In this document: positions 36,175 through 45,430 of the stretch, piece after piece
Layout of the letters: every line of letters begins with the position of its first letter
Numbering within the stretch: position 1 is the first letter of the stretch
Assembly (NCBI GenBank): GCA_035560815.1
Contig: DATMYR010000055.1
Span: forward strand, 1 to 64,000
DNA: 64,000 nt
Origin: UBA5314 sp035560815
GTDB lineage: Bacteria; Bacillota; Syntrophomonadia; Syntrophomonadales; Syntrophomonadaceae
Direction of reading: 5' to 3'
Position numbers and translations under genes: made by a program
The notes under the pieces: generated by a model
What the model was told of the DNA's origin: nothing
The model's database searches: none
What the model saw: the letters and a program-made list of their open reading frames with translations, nothing else

Positions 36175-37827
36175 ATGCCTGCCAAGCGTATAGCTATAAT
36201 ATCAGGCTTAATAGTAATTATTGCTCTTGCTTTTCTTATACCTGGACTTTGGAGCTCATCAACAGCTGAGGCCAGCACCTACAAACCGGATCTTACAACC
36301 GATAGTGCCACGGGCATAACAAGTGATTACGCTACTCTAAATGGGGAAATAGACTCGGATGGCAACTCTGATATTTACGAATACGGGTTTTACTGGGGAA
36401 CCGACTCATCATGCGATGAAAAGGAAAAAGTGGGCAGTAGTATTGACGAAGGTGACGATTTCACTTATAAGCTTACCGGTCTAGACGAAGACACCAGGTA
36501 TTATTTTAAAGCTTACGCCAGAAATGATGAGGGAATATCCTATGGTGGTTTAGAGTATTTCACCACTGATTCGGAGGACAGTGGTGATGGACCGACGGTG
36601 GTAAGCGACAGTGCAACTGGTATAGGGGATGATTATGGCACGCTAAACGGGGAAATAGACTCGGATGGCGGCTCCGATATTACAGAATATGGGTTTTACT
36701 GGGGGACTAGCGACTCATGTTCGTCCAAGCATAGAGTGGGCAGTAGTATTGACGAAGATGATGATTTCTCTTACAGACTTACCGATTTGGAAGAGGACAC
36801 TCGGTACTATTTCAAAGCCTATGCCAGAAATGATGATGACATATCTTATGGAAATCTCAAATCCTTCACCACTGGGGAGAGCAGCAGTGGTGATGGACCC
36901 TCAGTGACTACCAAAACTCCAAATGTGGAAGATGGTTATGCTACCTTGCAGGGGGTAATGACCTCGCAGGGAGACTCCGAGGTAACATCATATGGATTTT
37001 ATTATGGGACAACTACCTCTACAGATTATAAGATTACTGTGGGAACCGACAGTCTTGATGAAGATGAAACCTTCAGCTATAACTTGAAGGATTTGGAGGA
37101 TGGGGAAACCTATTATGTCAAAGCCTATGCAACAAACTCCGAAGGTACTGAATATGGAGACCGATTAAGCTTTACCTCTAGTGGGAGTGGGAGCGGGACA
37201 GTCCCGACTTTGACCACCAGCGCGAATGCTTCGGGCTTTGCCGGAGCAATCCTGACAGGTACGATTACCTCCAATGGCGGCAGTGCGGTACGTGAGTATG
37301 GTTTTGTTTGGGGTAAAACCGGAGGAACGGAGACAAAAGTTAATGTCGGAACCAGCATAGCCGAAAAAGCCAACTTCGTATATTTCCTGACCGGAGTGCA
37401 GAACGGCAACAGTTATTATGTGAAATCCTATGCCATAAACCAATCCGGAACCGCTTATGGACCAATGATAAACTTTACCGCAGCCGGATCTGCTGGAGCT
37501 ACTGGATTTATCGGAACGACCGGATCTTATGTACCTCCTGCAGCAGGTAACAATCAAGCTCCGGTTGTGGTTATTAGCACCCCCGGTTCGGGTATCGCTG
37601 CGACCCGTGGAACCATGGTGGCTGTTAATGCTACAGCAAGTGATGATGTCGGAGTTACGGCCATGGGGGTTTATCTCAATGATGTAAAACAGATGTGCTG
37701 CGGAGGCAACTGGATAGCCTACTACCTGGACACTAGCAGGATGTCCCCTGGTCTGTACACCATCCGGGTTACCGCCTGGGATGGAAGCAAGGCCGGAGAG
37801 CAATCTATTAGCATCAACCTAAAATAG
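36175..37827 (+). CDS. Secreted protein with four fibronectin-like repeats
   Basis: A 550-residue exported protein. ATG 36175 follows GGAGGG. A signal peptide (to about residue 37, ending STAEA) precedes four repeats of about 102 residues, starting near nucleotides 36286, 36589, 36895 and 37201. Repeats 1 and 2 are nearly the same (NGEIDSDG, EYGFYWGT, VGSSIDE, DTRYYFKAYARND); 3 and 4 are diverged. The first three are acidic. A C-terminal Ig-like domain follows (NQAPVVVISTPGSG, SPGLYTIRVTAWDGS), with two adjacent Cys (MCCGG). There is no sortase motif or surface-layer domain. Likely a surface or matrix protein. Confidence 0.85.
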   Translation: MPAKRIAIISGLIVIIALAFLIPGLWSSSTAEASTYKPDLTTDSATGITSDYATLNGEIDSDGNSDIYEYGFYWGTDSSCDEKEKVGSSIDEGDDFTYKLTGLDEDTRYYFKAYARNDEGISYGGLEYFTTDSEDSGDGPTVVSDSATGIGDDYGTLNGEIDSDGGSDITEYGFYWGTSDSCSSKHRVGSSIDEDDDFSYRLTDLEEDTRYYFKAYARNDDDISYGNLKSFTTGESSSGDGPSVTTKTPNVEDGYATLQGVMTSQGDSEVTSYGFYYGTTTSTDYKITVGTDSLDEDETFSYNLKDLEDGETYYVKAYATNSEGTEYGDRLSFTSSGSGSGTVPTLTTSANASGFAGAILTGTITSNGGSAVREYGFVWGKTGGTETKVNVGTSIAEKANFVYFLTGVQNGNSYYVKSYAINQSGTAYGPMINFTAAGSAGATGFIGTTGSYVPPAAGNNQAPVVVISTPGSGIAATRGTMVAVNATASDDVGVTAMGVYLNDVKQMCCGGNWIAYYLDTSRMSPGLYTIRVTAWDGSKAGEQSISINLK

Positions 37828-37860
37828 GGAAAACCAGGAACATAAACAGAAAATATTCGA

Positions 37861-37919
37861 AACCTCCTGAAGAGGACACCAGAGCATATACTGGGTGGCA
37901 GCTTCAGGAGGTTTTTTAT
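37861..37919 (+). terminator. Terminator of the repeat-protein gene
   Basis: AACCTCCTGAAG (37861-37872) pairs with CTTCAGGAGGTT (37901-37912), with T6 after it. The 28-base loop has an inner CACC/GGTG pairing. It is 33 bases after the stop. Confidence 0.9.
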
Positions 37920-38074
37920 AGCCCAGCCAGGGATGCTTTAAATCTACCAACCCGGGTTATGATAACTTGCATGGAGTAGGCCTTTTTCAGTACAATTAAG
38001 GTTATATAATTCTTAACCCATTGCAAAAGATTGCTATATTGAAACATCGCTATCTATATTAAGGAGGAATCCTG

Positions 38075-40726
38075 ATGTGTGCGAAGAGCAGTTTGCCCAG
38101 TGTTTATGATCCGGGGCAGGTGGAAGGAAAATGGTACGATTTTTGGAAGAGCCGGGGTTGCTTTAGCCCTGGTAATGATAAAGACGCCCGGCCTTTTTCT
38201 ATCGTCATGCCTCCCCCCAATGTAACCGGATCCTTACACCTTGGTCATGCACTGGATAATACCCTGCAGGATATTCTGACCAGGTGGAGGCGTATGCAGG
38301 GGTATAATGCCCTATGGCTGCCGGGAACCGACCATGCCGGCATTGCCACCCAGGCCCGGGTGGAGGAAGCTCTGGCCCGTGAAGGGCTTAGCAAACATGA
38401 CTTGGGTCGGGAGAAGTTTGTGGAAAGGGTATGGGAGTGGAAACACCTTTACGGAAGCCGTATTACCAGCCAGCTTTCCCTGATGGGTTCTTCCTGCGAC
38501 TGGAGCCGTGAGCGTTTTACCATGGATGAGGGGTGCTCCCGGGCAGTGCGTGAAGTTTTTGTCCGCCTTTATGAGAAGGGCTTGATCTACCAGGGGGATT
38601 ACATAATCAACTGGTGTCCCCGCTGCCACACGGCTATCTCCGATATCGAAGTGGAACATGAAGAGAGTGATGGACACCTGTGGCACATTCGCTACCCGGT
38701 GGCCGGTGAAGATGAATCAGTCATCGTAGCCACAACCCGGCCGGAGACCATGCTGGGGGATAGTGCTGTGGCTGTTCATCCCGAGGATGAACGCTACCGG
38801 CATCTGATTGGGAAAGAAGTTGTATTGCCCTTAATGAACCGCTTGATTCCCATCATTTCCGATTCCTATGTAGACCAGGAGTTTGGCACCGGAGCGGTGA
38901 AAGTGACTCCTGCTCACGACCCCAACGATTTCGATATGGGCTTACGCCATCAACTGGCCCAGATCGTGATCATGGACAGCCGTGGTTTTCTTAACGAAAA
39001 CGCCGGGTCCTACCAGGGTTTGGAGCGTGGCGAAGGACGTCAGGCGGTGGTGAAGGATTTGGAGGACCAGGGCTACCTGGTTAAAATCGAGGAGCATCAT
39101 CATGCCGTCGGCCATTGCCAGCGCTGCGATACGATCGTGGAACCGTTGATATCCACCCAGTGGTTTGTAAAGATGAAGCCCCTGGCCGAACCAGCCATTC
39201 AGAAAGTACTCGATGGGGAGATCCGCTTTACTCCGGAGCGTTTTACCCGCACCTATATTAACTGGATGGAAAACATCCGCGACTGGTGTATTTCGCGCCA
39301 GCTATGGTGGGGCCACCGAATACCGGTCTGGTATTGCCAGGAATGCGGAGAAGTCATCTGCACCCGCACCGACCCGGACCACTGCTCGAAATGCCAGTCC
39401 AGCGACCTGAAGCAGGATGAAGATGTTCTGGACACCTGGTTCAGCAGTGCCTTATGGCCTTTTTCAACCATGGGATGGCCTGATGATAGTGAGGATATGC
39501 ACCGTTTCTACCCGACCACTGTTCTGGTTACCGGGCGGGACATCATCTTTTTCTGGGTGGCGCGTATGATATTTTCTGGCATCGAGCACACCGGGCAGGC
39601 ACCGTTCCGCGATGTCAATATTCATGGCTTGATCTTGGACGCCCTGGGAAGAAAGATGAGTAAGTCACTGGACAATGGTATAGACCCCATCGAGGTTATT
39701 CAAAAATACGGGGCTGATACCCTGCGCTTTTCCATGGTTTCCGGAGTCACGCCCGGCAATGACATTCGCTTTCACTGGGAAAAGGTTGAGAATATCAGGA
39801 ATTTTGCCAATAAAATTTGGAATGCTTCCCGCTTTGTCATGATGAATCTTGATGATTATGAGTCTGTGCAGCTTGACCAGCAAAAGCTGCCCCTGGCTGA
39901 ACGGTGGATTCTGTCCCGCCTGCAGGAGCGCATCGGTTCAGTTAGTGAACTTTTGGAGAAGTATGAAATGGGGGAAGCAGCCCGGCAGCTCTATGATTTT
40001 ATCTGGGATGAGTTTTGCGACTGGTATATAGAACTCTGCAAACCGCGGCTCAGTGCATCTGCTGATTCACAAGAAAAGCGCTTGGTGCAAAATGTTCTCC
40101 ATCGAGTCCTGACTGAGATTCTGCGTTTGCTGCATCCCTTTATGCCCTTTATCACGGAGGAAATCTATCAGAACCTGCCCGGGCATAGTGAAACGATTAT
40201 GCTGGATCCCTGGCCCATTCGTGATGAAGGTTTATTCTGGGCTGATGCCCTGGAGCAGATGCAGCAGCTTATGGCGGTGATACGCTCCATTCGTAATATC
40301 AGGGCCGAATTCAATGTTCCGCCCGGCTCTAAGATAAAGGCTTATGTGGCGGTGTTTGATGATGCCACCCGCGCTGTCTTCGAGGAGTACCGGAATTATA
40401 TTCACAACACGGCTGGGGTAAGTGAGATGGTCATTACTGCAGTGGTGGAGGAGAAGCCGGATCAGACGGCATCAGCGTTGAGTTCCTGGTTTGAGATTTA
40501 TATCCCCCTGGAGGGATTAATTGACATTAGCCGTGAAACCCTGCGCCTGGAAAAGGAATTGCTAGCCGCCCAGGCGGATCTGGAAAAGGCGGAAGGAAAG
40601 TTGAACAACGATAAATTTCTATCTCGGGCTCCAATTGAGGTGGTGGAAAAGGAAAAAGCCAAGGCCGAAGAGGCCCGCAACCGGAAAGAAGGGATTAACC
40701 AACGTTTGACCAAATTGAGAAACTAG
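38075..40726 (+). CDS. valS: Valyl-tRNA synthetase
   Basis: Charges tRNA-Val and edits mischarged Thr. The 883-residue class I enzyme has the HIGH-type motif NVTGSLHLGHAL, the editing domain in the middle (TTRPETMLGDSAVAVHPED), GRKMSKSLDN as KMSKS, and a C-terminal coiled coil (RLEKELLAAQADLEKAEGKL). AAGGAGGA precedes ATG 38075. No T-box is visible upstream. folC follows with its reading frame running into the end of valS, the common valS-folC pair. Confidence 0.98.
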   Translation: MCAKSSLPSVYDPGQVEGKWYDFWKSRGCFSPGNDKDARPFSIVMPPPNVTGSLHLGHALDNTLQDILTRWRRMQGYNALWLPGTDHAGIATQARVEEALAREGLSKHDLGREKFVERVWEWKHLYGSRITSQLSLMGSSCDWSRERFTMDEGCSRAVREVFVRLYEKGLIYQGDYIINWCPRCHTAISDIEVEHEESDGHLWHIRYPVAGEDESVIVATTRPETMLGDSAVAVHPEDERYRHLIGKEVVLPLMNRLIPIISDSYVDQEFGTGAVKVTPAHDPNDFDMGLRHQLAQIVIMDSRGFLNENAGSYQGLERGEGRQAVVKDLEDQGYLVKIEEHHHAVGHCQRCDTIVEPLISTQWFVKMKPLAEPAIQKVLDGEIRFTPERFTRTYINWMENIRDWCISRQLWWGHRIPVWYCQECGEVICTRTDPDHCSKCQSSDLKQDEDVLDTWFSSALWPFSTMGWPDDSEDMHRFYPTTVLVTGRDIIFFWVARMIFSGIEHTGQAPFRDVNIHGLILDALGRKMSKSLDNGIDPIEVIQKYGADTLRFSMVSGVTPGNDIRFHWEKVENIRNFANKIWNASRFVMMNLDDYESVQLDQQKLPLAERWILSRLQERIGSVSELLEKYEMGEAARQLYDFIWDEFCDWYIELCKPRLSASADSQEKRLVQNVLHRVLTEILRLLHPFMPFITEEIYQNLPGHSETIMLDPWPIRDEGLFWADALEQMQQLMAVIRSIRNIRAEFNVPPGSKIKAYVAVFDDATRAVFEEYRNYIHNTAGVSEMVITAVVEEKPDQTASALSSWFEIYIPLEGLIDISRETLRLEKELLAAQADLEKAEGKLNNDKFLSRAPIEVVEKEKAKAEEARNRKEGINQRLTKLRN

Positions 40727-40752
40727 TCGAAGACAAACTGCAGCATCTAACC

Positions 40753-42015
40753 TTGCTGGGCCAGCGTCCGGGACTGGAGAGAATTCTGGCCCTGTTGGAA
40801 GCCATGAACAACCCGGAAAAGGGACTAAAAACAGTCCACGTGGCCGGGACCAATGGCAAGGGATCGAGCTGCTGGATGATTACTTCTATACTAATAAAAG
40901 CAGGCTATCGGGTGGGGAGTTTTTTATCTCCCCATATCTGTTCCTACCGGGAACGAATCACCGTGAACGGTCGTTGTATTGAAGCCCGCGATCTCAACCA
41001 TTACCTGGATGGAGTCCTGGACCATGTACCCGCCCTGCTGAAAGCGGGTCTGGATCACCCCACTGAATTTGAGATCCTGACTGCTATGGCTTTCGAATAT
41101 TTCCGGGATCAGAAGGTGGATATAGCGGTGGTTGAGGTGGGGATGGGCGGGCGCTATGATTCCACAAATGTCCTGACGCCTCTGGTGTCGTTAATCACCA
41201 CGATCGATTATGACCACACGGCCTTTCTGGGTAGTGATCTGGCGCAGATTGCCTGGAATAAAGCCGGAATCATCAAACCAGAAATTCCGGTAGTGACCGG
41301 GCTTCTTCCTGACATCGCTCAAACGGTGATTGAGGAGCATTGCCAAAGCCTGCACGCTCCACTATACAGTAGTTCAATGTTCGGGGTTCAATATCATGGC
41401 CAGCCCGATCTTAGTCTGGTTGATATTTCCGGCCCCGATCTCGCGCTGAGAGCTGTACCCTTTTCCCTGTTGGGCGATTATCAACTGGAAAACCTCTGCA
41501 GTGTTTTGACGGTTTTACAGGTGCTAAAGAACCAGGGTTTTTCAATACCACCCGGCGTCATTGCCTCTACCCTGGACGACTTGAGTTTTCCGGGGCGGAT
41601 GCAGGTCTTAAATCGCCAACCCCTGGTCATTGCTGATGCCGCCCACAATCCTCATGGCTGCCGGGCATTAGCTGTTTCCCTGCACAGTCTGTGGCCTGAA
41701 CGACCACGGGTGCTGGTCTGCGGTATGTTGGATGATAAGGATGTGCGGGCTGCCTTGGAAGCCCTGGGTCCGGGAACCCGGGTCTGCATCGCCACCCGTC
41801 CGGAAGGGGAGCGTTCTGGGCAGTGGGAGCGCCTGGGAAGCATCTGGCAAGAGCTTTTCCCGGAAAAAGAACTGCACCTGGTTGAAGATCCGCTTCAAGC
41901 TTGCAAGCTGGCCATGGGTATACTAAAGGCCGATGAGTATATGCTATTAACTGGATCCTTCTACATATTAGGGACAGTATATCTCAATCGGGCTAGTCTT
42001 TTAGCAAATTCTTAA
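40753..42015 (+). CDS. folC: Folylpolyglutamate synthase / dihydrofolate synthase
   Basis: Adds glutamate to folates; a Mur-ligase relative. The P-loop HVAGTNGKGSS is about residue 30; GGRYDSTN, DYDHTAFLG, ADAAHNPHG and CGMLDDKD follow. TTG 40753 is the first accepted start codon but has no ribosome site. Family resemblance continues upstream in the same frame (residues FDQIEKLVEDKLQHL from 40705), until TAA 40696, so the real start is probably inside the end of valS at a rare codon such as ATT 40714. From TTG it is 420 residues, near normal. Confidence 0.93.
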   Translation: MLGQRPGLERILALLEAMNNPEKGLKTVHVAGTNGKGSSCWMITSILIKAGYRVGSFLSPHICSYRERITVNGRCIEARDLNHYLDGVLDHVPALLKAGLDHPTEFEILTAMAFEYFRDQKVDIAVVEVGMGGRYDSTNVLTPLVSLITTIDYDHTAFLGSDLAQIAWNKAGIIKPEIPVVTGLLPDIAQTVIEEHCQSLHAPLYSSSMFGVQYHGQPDLSLVDISGPDLALRAVPFSLLGDYQLENLCSVLTVLQVLKNQGFSIPPGVIASTLDDLSFPGRMQVLNRQPLVIADAAHNPHGCRALAVSLHSLWPERPRVLVCGMLDDKDVRAALEALGPGTRVCIATRPEGERSGQWERLGSIWQELFPEKELHLVEDPLQACKLAMGILKADEYMLLTGSFYILGTVYLNRASLLANS

Positions 42016-42056
42016 CACATTCTTAACACAGTGTTTACAGGATGTTTTGTTATAAT
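42001..42056 (+). promoter_or_regulatory. Pho-box-like operator and -10 box of the phosphate transporter genes
   Basis: Four hexamers are phased every 11 bases: TTAGCA (42001), TTAACA (42012), TTAACA (42023) and TTTACA (42034). They fit the PhoP box of Firmicutes (TTAACA-like direct repeats with 5-base gaps). TATAAT at 42051-42056 follows. The repeats would span about -24 to -62 from the start site, where PhoP activates. The first two overlap the end of folC. Confidence 0.75.
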
Positions 42057-42096
42057 GAACGAAGAAGATGGGCGGCATGTTTAAGGAGGTATCTAT

Positions 42097-42729
42097 GTGG
42101 TTTTTCGTATAAAGCCACGTGAAGAGAAATTTTTTTATTGTTTCAACGAATTGGCTCAATCGATTTGTGATGCCAGTTCCATATTAAAGACCTATTTTGA
42201 GGAGCTCCACGATGCGCCAGGAAAACTTGAGCAGTTGACCGAGGTGGAAGAACGCGGAGACATAATCTTGAACCGGGTAATGACCCAGATCAATAATACC
42301 TTCATCACCCCTTTCGATAGGGAAGATATTCTTCTTCTGGCCCGGGAATTGAACAATGTATTGGATCACATCCAGGGCACCCTGGAAAAAGTGGTGATTT
42401 ACAAGGCCGGAGTCCCAAAGGATGTATATGCGTTGAAACTGGCCAAGACCCTGGAGGATGCAGCTCAAGAGATCAAAACAGCGGTTCTGGACCTGGCACA
42501 TGTGCGGACCAAACATAACACGATTCTCAAATCCTGTGAAGTAATCAGGTCTTATGAGCATGAAGGCGACTTTTTATATCGGGCCGGTATCGCCAGGCTC
42601 TTTGAAAACACTGAAAACCTGGTTGAGATTATTAAATGGAAAGAAATCTATGAACATCTGGAGACTACCCTGGATTATTGTGAGAATGTCAGCAACATCA
42701 TCAAGGGAGTAGCAGTAAAATATGTTTGA
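42097..42729 (+). CDS. DUF47 family PhoU-like accessory protein
   Basis: A 210-residue helical protein of the DUF47 family, relatives of PhoU that are encoded beside PiT transporters and modulate them. Key stretches are RGDIILNRVMTQINNTFITPFDREDI, with acidic metal-binding candidates, and WKEIYEHLETTLDYCENVSNII near the end. GTG 42097 lies 6 bases after AAGGAGGT; the ATG two bases earlier leads only to a short frame. It overlaps pit by 8 bases, and both sit behind the Pho-type repeats. Confidence 0.93.
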   Translation: MVFRIKPREEKFFYCFNELAQSICDASSILKTYFEELHDAPGKLEQLTEVEERGDIILNRVMTQINNTFITPFDREDILLLARELNNVLDHIQGTLEKVVIYKAGVPKDVYALKLAKTLEDAAQEIKTAVLDLAHVRTKHNTILKSCEVIRSYEHEGDFLYRAGIARLFENTENLVEIIKWKEIYEHLETTLDYCENVSNIIKGVAVKYV

Positions 42730-43711
42730 TATTGCCCTGGTAGTACTAGTCATACTGTTCGCTCTAACTTTTGATTTTATTAACGGTTTTAACGATACAG
42801 CTAATGCTATTGCCACTTCGGTTTCCACCAAAGCAATTTCCCCTCGACAAGCCATTTTTATTGCGGCCACTTTCAATTTTCTCGGGGCGCTAAGCGGCAC
42901 GGCCGTGGCTGCGACAATCGGCAAGACAATTGTAGCTCCCCAGGCCATCACTCCTCTGGTTCTTGTTGCAGCCTTGGCCGGAGCAATTTTTTGGATGCTA
43001 TTTACATGGTATTTTGGAATTCCCAGCAGTTCATCTCATGCCCTGATCGGCGGGCTGACCGGGGCGGTAATTTGTGCTTTCGGAACGGAAAAGGTAATGT
43101 GGGCTGGCTTTTTAAAGATATTGGCTGGACTCATAGCGGCGCCAATTGTAGGGGTTTTATTAGGAAGCCTGGTTATGACTGTGCTTTTTTGGATTTTCAA
43201 GGGGGCGGCCCCCAATCGGATCAATAATAATTTCCGTAAACTGCAAGTTCTCTCCGCCTGTGCAGTATCATTTTCCCACGGTTCCAACGATGCTCAGAAG
43301 TCTATGGGTATCATTACGATGGTCTTAATCGGTGGCCATATACTCACAAGCTTTCAGGTCCCTATCTGGGTTAAGTTAATCTGTGCTCTTTCTATGGCTG
43401 CTGGCACAGCTTTAGGGGGATGGAGAATTATCCGGACTATGGGGGGAAAAATATTTCGGATTGAACCTATAAATGGTTTTGCATCGGACTTTACGTCATG
43501 CATGGTGATATTTTCAGCCACCCTTCTCGGGGCACCGGTGAGTACTACCCATGTGGTATCTTCGGCGATTATGGGGGTAGGCGCAGCCAAGAGACTGAAA
43601 GGAGTGCGTTGGAATATCGCCCGACAGATCCTCATTGCCTGGGTGGTTACCATTCCTTCCTCGGCCCTGGTGGCGATATTAATTTACAATTTGATACGAT
43701 ATCTTGTATAA
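42722..43711 (+). CDS. pit: PiT family inorganic phosphate transporter
   Basis: Low-affinity phosphate symporter in the inner membrane. The 329-residue protein has about ten membrane helices and the duplicated PiT signature: FDFINGFNDTANAIATSV near the N terminus and SHGSNDAQKSMGIITMV in the second half, plus PSSSSHALIGGLTG. ATG 42722 overlaps the DUF47 gene, consistent with coupled translation. Its position behind a Pho-like operator suggests phosphate-controlled expression. Confidence 0.96.
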   Translation: MFDIALVVLVILFALTFDFINGFNDTANAIATSVSTKAISPRQAIFIAATFNFLGALSGTAVAATIGKTIVAPQAITPLVLVAALAGAIFWMLFTWYFGIPSSSSHALIGGLTGAVICAFGTEKVMWAGFLKILAGLIAAPIVGVLLGSLVMTVLFWIFKGAAPNRINNNFRKLQVLSACAVSFSHGSNDAQKSMGIITMVLIGGHILTSFQVPIWVKLICALSMAAGTALGGWRIIRTMGGKIFRIEPINGFASDFTSCMVIFSATLLGAPVSTTHVVSSAIMGVGAAKRLKGVRWNIARQILIAWVVTIPSSALVAILIYNLIRYLV

Positions 43712-43812
43712 TGATACATACTTGTTGTTACCATTTAAAGGTTTTTCGTTACATATCAATTATTCGGGAGGATTGCCAGGTAGCGATTCAAAACATGTAA
43801 GGAGTGGGGAGC

Positions 43813-44445
43813 TTGAAGGTCTACAAAATTCCCGAAGCTACTGTAATGCGGCTCTCTGTCTACTCCCGGTATCTGCACCAATTAATGGATGAGGCTGTAG
43901 AAACCATTTCTTCGGGCGAAATAGCCCTGGGAGTGGGAGTGAGTTCGGCTCAAGTGCGAAAAGACCTGGCCTATTTCGGGGAATTTGGCACCCGGGGTGT
44001 TGGATACAAGGTTGAAGACCTTTATGGACATCTGATGAAGATTCTCGGACTGGACCGCCGCTGGAACATTATCATTATCGGAGCAGGTAAATTGGGTTCG
44101 GCCCTGGCGCTCTACAATGGGTTTTTCGATCGGGGATTCAATATTAAAGCTATTTTGGATCTAGACAAAAAGAAGATCGGAACCAAATTTGGAGCGGTGG
44201 AAGTAGAATCATTGAAGGTACTGGAAGAGCGGGTGCGTGAACACCACATCAGCATCGGTGTTGTGACGGTGCCGGCTCAGGTAGCGCAGGATGTTACGGA
44301 TATGCTGGTATCTTCAGGTGTTAAATCTATTTTGAATTTTTCTCCACGGGTTTTGAAGGTCCCCAATGATATTATTCTCCGTAATGTAGACCTGTCAGTG
44401 AACCTTGAGGTATTAAGTTTTAACTTGTCTTACAACAGTCGCTAA
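43813..44445 (+). CDS. rex: Redox-sensing transcriptional repressor Rex
   Basis: Senses the NADH/NAD+ ratio and represses fermentation and respiration genes. The N-terminal winged helix (ATVMRLSVYSRYLHQLMDEA to SSAQVRKDLAYFGEFGTRGVGY) and the Rossmann domain with GAGKLGSAL are complete. TTG 43813 is preferred because AAGGAG is well placed; GTG 43804 would sit in the ribosome site. The length is 210 residues, typical. It has its own terminator. I did not see a Rex-type operator near it or near the butyrate genes. Confidence 0.96.
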   Translation: MKVYKIPEATVMRLSVYSRYLHQLMDEAVETISSGEIALGVGVSSAQVRKDLAYFGEFGTRGVGYKVEDLYGHLMKILGLDRRWNIIIIGAGKLGSALALYNGFFDRGFNIKAILDLDKKKIGTKFGAVEVESLKVLEERVREHHISIGVVTVPAQVAQDVTDMLVSSGVKSILNFSPRVLKVPNDIILRNVDLSVNLEVLSFNLSYNSR

Positions 44446-44460
44446 TAATTTGTGATACGA

Positions 44461-44498
44461 GAGGAAAGCTCAAGAACACAGAGCTTTCCTCTTTTTTG
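44461..44498 (+). terminator. Terminator after rex
   Basis: GAGGAAAGCTC (44461-44471) and GAGCTTTCCTC (44481-44491) form a perfect 11-pair stem, then six T. Confidence 0.92.
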
Positions 44499-44561
44499 TA
44501 GCCTTGTCTTTACCAGATATGAATGCTAAACTTGATGAAAATCATAGCTGGAGGTAGGACA

Positions 44562-44828
44562 GTGGTAAATCGGGAACACAGGAACCCGACCTGGCAAGTC
44601 TTATTGATTTTGCTCTGTGTGGGGGGAATTGCCGGTGCCTGGATCGGGGAACTGCTGGAGAAACTAGTTCCATCCCTGGCTATTCTGGGCAGGCTGCAGA
44701 CGATTGGCGTACCCGCTTTTACTCTGGACTTAAAGGTTTTTGCTGTAACTTTTGGGTTTACCTTGCATCTTAGCCTGTTTACCCTGTTGGGATTTGCATT
44801 AGCCTACCTGGTTTACAGGAGACTATAA
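44562..44828 (+). CDS. DUF4321 family small membrane protein
   Basis: An 88-residue protein with two membrane helices (WQVLLILLCVGGIAGAWIG and LHLSLFTLLGFALAYLVY). GTG 44562 lies 6 bases after GGAGGT; earlier in-frame ATG codons lack a site. Position before maf and the topology match DUF4321, of unknown role, often linked to the cell shape cluster. Confidence 0.8.
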   Translation: MVNREHRNPTWQVLLILLCVGGIAGAWIGELLEKLVPSLAILGRLQTIGVPAFTLDLKVFAVTFGFTLHLSLFTLLGFALAYLVYRRL

Positions 44829-44841
44829 AGGCGTGTGATCT

Positions 44842-45417
44842 GTGCAAAAGATAATTCTTGCTTCACAGTCGCCAAGGCGAAAAATATTGCTGGAGCAACT
44901 GGGGCTTCAGTTTACTTGCATACCTGCTTATATCGATGAAAAGAATCCGCCAAATCACTCTCCCATCGAAGCTGTTCGTGCTATCGCCCAAATGAAAGCC
45001 GCCTGGGTAGCCGGTCAGTGCAAAACGGGGCTAATTATTGCTGCTGATACGGTAGTAATATGTGCTGGACGGGTTTTGGGGAAACCGGTAGACAGCGAGG
45101 ATGCTTTCGCTTCTCTAGCTCTGCTCAGCGGCCAATCCCACCAGGTCGTCACTGCCTTGTGCTTATATGATGCGGCTCGAGGAAATTATTTCCTGGAACA
45201 TGAAGTAACCCGGGTTTTTTTTCGTATAATTGAAGAGGAGGAGATTCGGGCCTATATCAGAAGCGGTGAACCCATGGACAAAGCAGGTGCCTACGGGATT
45301 CAAGGCCGGGGCGCGGTTTTTGTCACCAGGATAGAAGGATGTTATTTCAATGTTGTGGGTCTGCCATTGTACAGGCTGGATAAGATGTTAAAAGAGCAAG
45401 GGATTGCAGTGCTTTAA
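44842..45417 (+). CDS. maf: Maf nucleoside triphosphate pyrophosphatase
   Basis: House-cleaning dTTP/UTP pyrophosphatase of the Maf family, tied to septation control. The 191-residue protein begins IILASQSPRRKILLEQLGL, the signature substrate-binding region, followed by IIAADTVVICAGRVLGKP, with the catalytic Asp, and DKAGAYGIQGRGA. GTG 44842 is 14 bases after the DUF4321 stop. The stop overlaps the 5' frame of radC. Confidence 0.95.
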   Translation: MQKIILASQSPRRKILLEQLGLQFTCIPAYIDEKNPPNHSPIEAVRAIAQMKAAWVAGQCKTGLIIAADTVVICAGRVLGKPVDSEDAFASLALLSGQSHQVVTALCLYDAARGNYFLEHEVTRVFFRIIEEEEIRAYIRSGEPMDKAGAYGIQGRGAVFVTRIEGCYFNVVGLPLYRLDKMLKEQGIAVL

Positions 45418-45430
45418 GGAGGATTCAATC

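Noticed and set aside
37828..38074. Possible T-box riboswitch before valS (GGGTGG inside a hairpin with T tract)
   Set aside because: Only 33 bases lie between the previous stop and the hairpin, so stem I and a Val specifier loop cannot fit; it is the terminator of the upstream gene.
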